The position numbers were made by a program, and so were the translations under genes. Below the pieces are notes generated by a model, which made no database searches, was not told the origin of the DNA, and worked only from the letters and a program-made list of their open reading frames with translations. This document shows, piece after piece, positions 27,520-32,171 of a DNA stretch of 32,171 nucleotides. The DNA lies in NCBI GenBank assembly GCA_018711205.1, contig DVIO01000120.1, forward strand, positions 1-32,171, read 5' to 3'. Each line of letters begins with the position of its first letter. Positions within the stretch are counted from its first letter, which is position 1. The DNA is from Candidatus Avamphibacillus intestinigallinarum (lineage in GTDB: Bacteria > Bacillota > Bacilli > Bacillales > Amphibacillaceae).

Positions 27520-28062
27520 CTACTCATTCAATTGGAAACTTCTTTCCAAACGATTCAAGTTATTTTTCACTGTTCCATCATATACACGATTACCGAAACG
27601 AATCTTAATGCCACCTAAAACAGATGGATCAATGATTTCATTTAAACTGACGTCTGTTTTATTCAAGCGTTTTTTAAAGGTTTCAATCAATTGTTCAGTT
27701 TGTGCATCGGTTAACGACTTCGTTGTCGTTACGTCAATTCGAGCAAGTCCGCTCTCTCTATCATATTGCTCTTTTACCATATCAATCATCGGAATCATCA
27801 AATCCGTACGTTTTCGTTCAACGAGTAGTCGTATTGTATGTACTACATCTTCTGAAATATTCGCAAACGCCGATTCAATGATTGTTGCTTTTTCTTGTTT
27901 ATGAATATTCGGATGATCTAATAAATCAATTAAATCTGGGTTGTGCTTTAATACTATTTTCACAACTGAAAGATCTTGAATGACCTCATCCAATCTGTCT
28001 TGTTCAGCGGCTAGTTGATACAAGGCATCAGCGTAACGCTTAGCTAAAATTGGATTATGCAT
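27520..28062 (-). CDS. atpH: ATP synthase F1 delta subunit (OSCP)
   Basis: ATG 28062 is chosen because AGGTG lies 6 bases upstream; the GTG at 28071 is itself part of that ribosome site. The product has 180 residues. The N-terminal helical domain (LAKRYADALYQLAAEQ) binds the top of F1, and the C-terminal part (about 105-178, with DPSVLGGIKIRFGNRVYDG) binds subunit b. Delta links the stator stalk to F1. The start overlaps the atpF stop by 8 bases, giving translational coupling. Confidence 0.93.
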   Translation of the reverse strand: MHNPILAKRYADALYQLAAEQDRLDEVIQDLSVVKIVLKHNPDLIDLLDHPNIHKQEKATIIESAFANISEDVVHTIRLLVERKRTDLMIPMIDMVKEQYDRESGLARIDVTTTKSLTDAQTEQLIETFKKRLNKTDVSLNEIIDPSVLGGIKIRFGNRVYDGTVKNNLNRLERSFQLNE

Positions 28063-28582
28063 GGTCTTCACCTAATTGTTTCACATATTCATCGATTAAA
28101 TCCTTTTGACCATCTTCTGTTAATTCTTTTTCGATGACTTTAGAAGCAATCATCACAGATAGTGACGCAACTTGTTCTTGTAATTCTTGGATTGCACTAT
28201 CTTTTTCATGTTTAATATCTGCTTGTGCTGATTGTTTAAGACGTTTTGCTTCTTCTTTAGCCGCTTCGATGATTTCTTGTTCTTGCTTGGCAGCGAGTGT
28301 GCGTGAGTTTTCCATCATGTCTTGTGCTTCTTTACGCATTTCGCCTAGTCGCTGTTCAGCTTCTTTTGCTAATTCTTCAGCATGTTTGCGGTTTTTCTCA
28401 GCTTCTTCTAATTCATTTACTACATATTCTTCACGTTTTTGCATCATGTCTAGTAATGGACCCCATGCAAATTTCTTAACGAGAAGGAGCAAAATGAGAA
28501 ATGAAATTAACACGACAAGAATATCACCAGGATAAAACCCACCAACTGATGCTTGAATTGGCATGTTTAGTAGTGTAGGCAA
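28055..28582 (-). CDS. atpF: ATP synthase Fo subunit b
   Basis: The start is most likely TTG 28582: AGGAG lies 8 bases upstream, whereas GTG 28591 overlaps that ribosome site. The product then has 175 residues. One N-terminal membrane helix (about 18-38, ILVVLISFLILLLLVKKF, then WGPLLDMM) is followed by a long highly charged alpha-helix of E, A, K, Q and R. Two copies form the peripheral stalk that holds F1 against rotation. The gene lies between atpE (55 bases upstream) and atpH (8-base overlap). Confidence 0.92.
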   Translation of the reverse strand: MPTLLNMPIQASVGGFYPGDILVVLISFLILLLLVKKFAWGPLLDMMQKREEYVVNELEEAEKNRKHAEELAKEAEQRLGEMRKEAQDMMENSRTLAAKQEQEIIEAAKEEAKRLKQSAQADIKHEKDSAIQELQEQVASLSVMIASKVIEKELTEDGQKDLIDEYVKQLGEDHA

Positions 28583-28636
28583 TTGTTTCACTCCTTTTTC
28601 CTCTAAGCTTTATACGCTTTCTATAGATTTCATTGC

Positions 28637-28885
<249 letters not shown>

Positions 28886-28888
28886 TTA

Positions 28889-29999
<1,111 letters not shown>

Positions 30000-30058
30000 G
30001 TATTTCCTTCTCCTACTCTAAATTCACTTGCTCTTCTTACTATGTAGATTACTCAAAC

Positions 30059-30141
30059 AAAAAAGGCCAAAAGCGCTTCCCCATCCATTTTTCTGTTTTC
30101 AAAAAAACAATTCATTTGAGATGATTTACACTTTTGACCTT
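30059..30141 (-). terminator. Stem-loop with T-run in the atp leader (terminator or attenuator)
   Basis: On the minus strand AAGGTCAAAAG (30141-30131) pairs over 11 bp, one of them G-U, with CTTTTGGCCTT (30073-30063), and TTTTTT then G-TTT follows the GG/CC pairs. The loop is 57 bases with a small inner TGTTTT/AAAACA stem. It lies between the candidate atp promoter and atpI, so it could attenuate the operon or end motAB read-through. Confidence 0.55.
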
Positions 30142-30223
30142 GTATGTTAGTAATCAATTTCTTTAAGAATCATTACATTCCGATAAGCGCATAAAATCGC
30201 CTTTAAAAAGTAATGATAATTTC

Positions 30224-30252
30224 AAGATACATGACTACATTTTGCTTGTCAA
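30224..30252 (-). promoter_or_regulatory. Candidate sigma-A promoter of the atp operon
   Basis: A perfect TTGACA (30252-30247), a 17-base spacer and TATCTT (30229-30224) read toward atpI. It is the best promoter-like pattern in the 316-base gap between motB and atpI. Confidence 0.65.
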
Positions 30253-30292
30253 TTTGTTCGTACCGGTTTTCACAAGTTTTTCACATTTAAAA

Positions 30293-30306
30293 TGAAAGCG
30301 TTTGCG
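30293..30306. promoter_or_regulatory. cre-like site (CcpA) upstream of the atp promoter
   Basis: TGAAAGCGTTTGCG fits the catabolite-responsive element consensus WTGNAANCGNWNNCW except for the last base. It is centred about 82 bases before the expected atp start and 10-20 bases after the motB stop, an upstream position like that of CcpA-activated genes. Confidence 0.4.
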
Positions 30307-30315
30307 AATCCCCTG

Positions 30316-31125
30316 TTATTCAGATTCTGTTTCTTTTGTATTGGCAATAATTTGAATTTCCACACGGCGGTTTTTCGCACGTCCTTCTTTTGTATCGTTT
30401 GTTGCAGATGGTTGATATTCCCCGAACCCTTTTGCACTAAAACTTTTCGGGTCAAGCTTGTCATTTTTTAAAATAAGCTTCATAAAATTCACCGCTCGAC
30501 TCACACTTAACTCCCAATTTGAATCATATTTCGAATTCCGAATCGGCATGTTGTCCGTATGGCCACTAATGATGACTTCACGTTGCGGTTTCATATAAAG
30601 TAGATCTGATAATTCTTTCGCAGTCGATTCGTCCGTATTTCTAACAGAGGCACTCCCTGAATCAAACAATACTGTGTCACGAATTGTAATCAGAAGGCCT
30701 TCTTCAGATAAAGATGTTTCGAACTTTTCTGAGAGGTCATTCTGTTCGATATATCCATCTACCCTTTTTTGAACCTTTTTCAGTTCATTTTGTTCTTTTT
30801 CTGAATAAAGCTCTTCTGCTTTTTTCTCATCTTGAGCTTCTTTTTGTGCTTTCTTGTCTTCCTTATCTTCTTTCTTATCTTCTGCTGTGATTTCCTTACT
30901 CGGATCTTGTGGTGGAATCGCTTCTCCATTATCCACTACACCTTTATCCCCAACAAACACACTATTAAACACTTGAGAGAGTTCCTCGAATTTCTTTGCA
31001 TCTACGGAACTCATCGAATATAAAACGATAAATAAAGCAAGTAATAACGTTAGGATGTCAGCATAGGGCAAGAGCCATGATTCATCCATACCTTCGTCTT
31101 CTCGTTTATTCTTCCGTCTCGCCAT
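30316..31125 (-). CDS. motB: Flagellar motor stator protein MotB (proton type)
   Basis: ATG 31125 is chosen (AGGAGG 9 bases upstream; the longer frame starts without a site). 269 residues: a short basic tail, one membrane helix with PYADILTLLLALFIVLYS, in which Asp23 is the proton-binding residue (Asp24 in Bacillus subtilis MotB), a plug and a charged linker (about 75-125, very rich in K, E and D), then an OmpA-like peptidoglycan-binding domain with ISGHTDNMPI and GFGEYQP...NRRVEIQI. The whole chain tracks B. subtilis MotB rather than MotS. The start overlaps the motA stop by 20 bases, so the pair is coupled. Confidence 0.95.
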   Translation of the reverse strand: MARRKNKREDEGMDESWLLPYADILTLLLALFIVLYSMSSVDAKKFEELSQVFNSVFVGDKGVVDNGEAIPPQDPSKEITAEDKKEDKEDKKAQKEAQDEKKAEELYSEKEQNELKKVQKRVDGYIEQNDLSEKFETSLSEEGLLITIRDTVLFDSGSASVRNTDESTAKELSDLLYMKPQREVIISGHTDNMPIRNSKYDSNWELSVSRAVNFMKLILKNDKLDPKSFSAKGFGEYQPSATNDTKEGRAKNRRVEIQIIANTKETESE

Positions 31126-31912
31126 CAGGAGCCGCCTCCTTTTGCACAAATGCACGTTCGCGCTCACTTTCTGGTAGGTAAGATGCTAATTTTTCTTCTA
31201 TGACGCGTGGTGCTTCACCTTCTAATATAGAAAGGATTCCTTCAATCATAATTTCTTTTGCTTCGATTTCAATTTTTGATTTACGTTTTAATTTATTGGC
31301 AAAAGGGTGCCACAATACATACCCGGTAAAAATACCGAGCAATGTCGCAACGAATGCAGCTGAAATCGCAACACCTAATTTGTCCGCATCTTCCATATTT
31401 CCAAGTGCTGCAATTAGCCCAACTACTGCCCCAAGCACCCCAAGTGTTGGTGCATACGTACCTGCTTGCGAGAATATTGAAGCATTCGCAGCATGACGTT
31501 CTTCAATTGAATCTAGTTCTTCACTCATAATCGCGCGAATATAATCTGCGTTTTGACCATCAATGGCAAAGCGTAACCCACGTTTTAAAAACGGATCCTC
31601 AATCTCTTCCATTTTTGAATCAAGTGCAAGCAATCCTTCTTGACGTGCAAGCTGTGCTAGTTCTGAAAAATACTGAATCATTTCTCCTACATCCCAATGT
31701 TGTTGTTCTTTGAACACAACTTTTAATAACTTGGGGATCTTCTTCACTTCTGAAGTCGGGAACGCAATTAAAATAACTGCAATCGTTCCAAGTATAATAA
31801 TTAATATTGCTGCTGGGTTAATCAGTGCAGCTGGACTAACCCCTTTTAAAACCATACCTACCCCAACAGCAATAATACCGAATAGCAAACCAATAACTGA
31901 TGTTTTGTCCAT
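31106..31912 (-). CDS. motA: Flagellar motor stator protein MotA (proton type)
   Basis: 268 residues, four membrane helices with a large cytoplasmic loop (about 70-150) that contacts the rotor protein FliG. MDKTSVIGLLFGIIAVGVGM, LINPAAILIIILGT, AGTYAPTLGVLGAVVGLIAA and LGIFTGYVLWHPFANKLK match Bacillus subtilis MotA almost block for block. With MotB it forms the ring-shaped ion channel that turns the flagellum with proton-motive force. GGTGGAG precedes ATG 31912. In B. subtilis motAB lies elsewhere, not beside the atp operon. Confidence 0.95.
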   Translation of the reverse strand: MDKTSVIGLLFGIIAVGVGMVLKGVSPAALINPAAILIIILGTIAVILIAFPTSEVKKIPKLLKVVFKEQQHWDVGEMIQYFSELAQLARQEGLLALDSKMEEIEDPFLKRGLRFAIDGQNADYIRAIMSEELDSIEERHAANASIFSQAGTYAPTLGVLGAVVGLIAALGNMEDADKLGVAISAAFVATLLGIFTGYVLWHPFANKLKRKSKIEIEAKEIMIEGILSILEGEAPRVIEEKLASYLPESERERAFVQKEAAPDGETEE

Positions 31913-31950
31913 TATTTCTCCACCTGTCTTTAAAAATTCCTATATGTCTT

Positions 31951-31977
31951 GTATCGGTTTATAGACAAAAATGTGAA
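31951..31977 (-). promoter_or_regulatory. Possible sigma-D promoter of motAB
   Basis: On the minus strand ACCGATAC (31958-31951) matches six of eight positions of the sigma-D -10 box GCCGATAT. The -35 element 15 bases upstream is poor (TTCA for TAAA). It lies about 40 bases before motA, and motAB is sigma-D-dependent in Bacillus subtilis. Confidence 0.4.
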
Positions 31978-32034
31978 TAGGGTAGGCGATATTTTTTATG
32001 TAAGCTAGGTGAATTATTTCCCATAACCTTCAGC

Positions 32035-32083
32035 AAAAAAAGAAAGCTATGACACATGATTTTTCAATCTGTCACAGCTTTTT
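32035..32083 (-). terminator. Terminator of the gene at the right edge
   Basis: AAAGCT-A-TGACA (32043-32054) pairs with TGTCA-C-AGCTTT (from 32070) with one A-C mismatch. The A-rich run 32035-32041 gives a minus-strand T tail, 30 bases after the stop of the partial gene. Confidence 0.82.
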
Positions 32084-32112
32084 CCAGCCTATTGCGATTT
32101 AAATGATGAGTC

Positions 32113-32171
32113 TTAGTGTATTTGAACCTGAGTCGCACTTGTTTCGTAAGTTCCGTCATTTAATTGTGAGG
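32113..32171 (-). CDS. 3' end of an unidentified minus-strand gene
   Basis: Reading leftward from the edge, one frame is open for 18 codons to TAA (32115-32113) and ends SQLNDGTYETSATQVQIH. The other two minus-strand frames stop within the first 16 bases. A terminator follows 30 bases later, which supports a real gene end. Too little is visible to name a family. The beta-like, uncharged end could belong to a secreted or enzyme domain, but this is a guess. Confidence 0.5.
   Translation of the reverse strand, partial: SQLNDGTYETSATQVQIH

Noticed and set aside
28055..28591. GTG 28591 as atpF start
   Set aside because: It overlaps the only ribosome site (AGGAG); TTG 28582 is correctly spaced from it.

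Overview
The window looks like chromosome from a low-GC, endospore-forming, flagellated, Gram-positive bacterium of the Bacillaceae. The evidence is spoIIID, spoIIQ and spoIID, the teichoic-acid gene tagB, flhO/flhP and motA/motB, and a gene order (atpIBEFHAGDC - DUF1146 - ywmB - murAA - spoIID - spoIIQ - spoIIID - mbl - flhO - flhP - fabZ) that matches the Bacillus subtilis core as I know it. Several exported proteins carry long Glu/Asp-rich stretches, which hints at a salt-tolerant lineage. The AtpE c subunit lacks the motifs of extreme alkaliphiles. The genus cannot be fixed from sequence reading alone.

Left part (1-11 kb) is accessory. It holds a truncated secreted protein with GW/SH3-like modules, divergent from a TagB-type glycerophosphotransferase; a split ThrE-type exporter pair; a nucleobase module made of a GntR/UTRA regulator divergent from an NCS2 permease and a zinc deaminase, with a strong promoter and repeated operator-like boxes between them; an RND efflux pump of the SwrC type; then a roughly 670-base gene-free stretch. 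That stretch contains a 279-bp MITE-like element with 13-bp terminal inverted repeats and a highly structured GC-rich core. After it come a small YjfB-like motility protein and a small acidic lipoprotein.

Middle part (11.5-23 kb), almost all on the minus strand, is cell envelope and sporulation core: fabZ, a 47-residue membrane peptide on the plus strand, an EpuA-domain membrane protein with a very long charged tail, flhP-flhO, mbl, spoIIID, spoIIQ, spoIID, an LD-carboxypeptidase, murAA, ywmB and a DUF1146 gene. Most transcription units end in clear stem-loop terminators.

Right part (23-32 kb) is the complete nine-gene F1Fo ATP synthase operon (atpI to atpC), preceded by a TTGACA-N17-TATCTT promoter, a cre-like box and a leader stem-loop followed by a T-run. 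Upstream of it on the same strand sits motA-motB, the proton-driven flagellar stator, so a maker and a user of proton-motive force lie side by side. The last 60 bases hold the 3' end of another minus-strand gene.

Several starts were moved inward from the longest open frame because a good ribosome-binding site selects an internal codon (thrE pair, lipoprotein, flhP, mbl, spoIID, murAA, ywmB, atpH, atpF, atpB, motB). No tRNA, rRNA, CRISPR array, transposase or prophage gene was seen. No clearly new defence or biosynthetic system is visible. The most novel-looking features are non-coding: the MITE-like element, the operator array and the atp leader.
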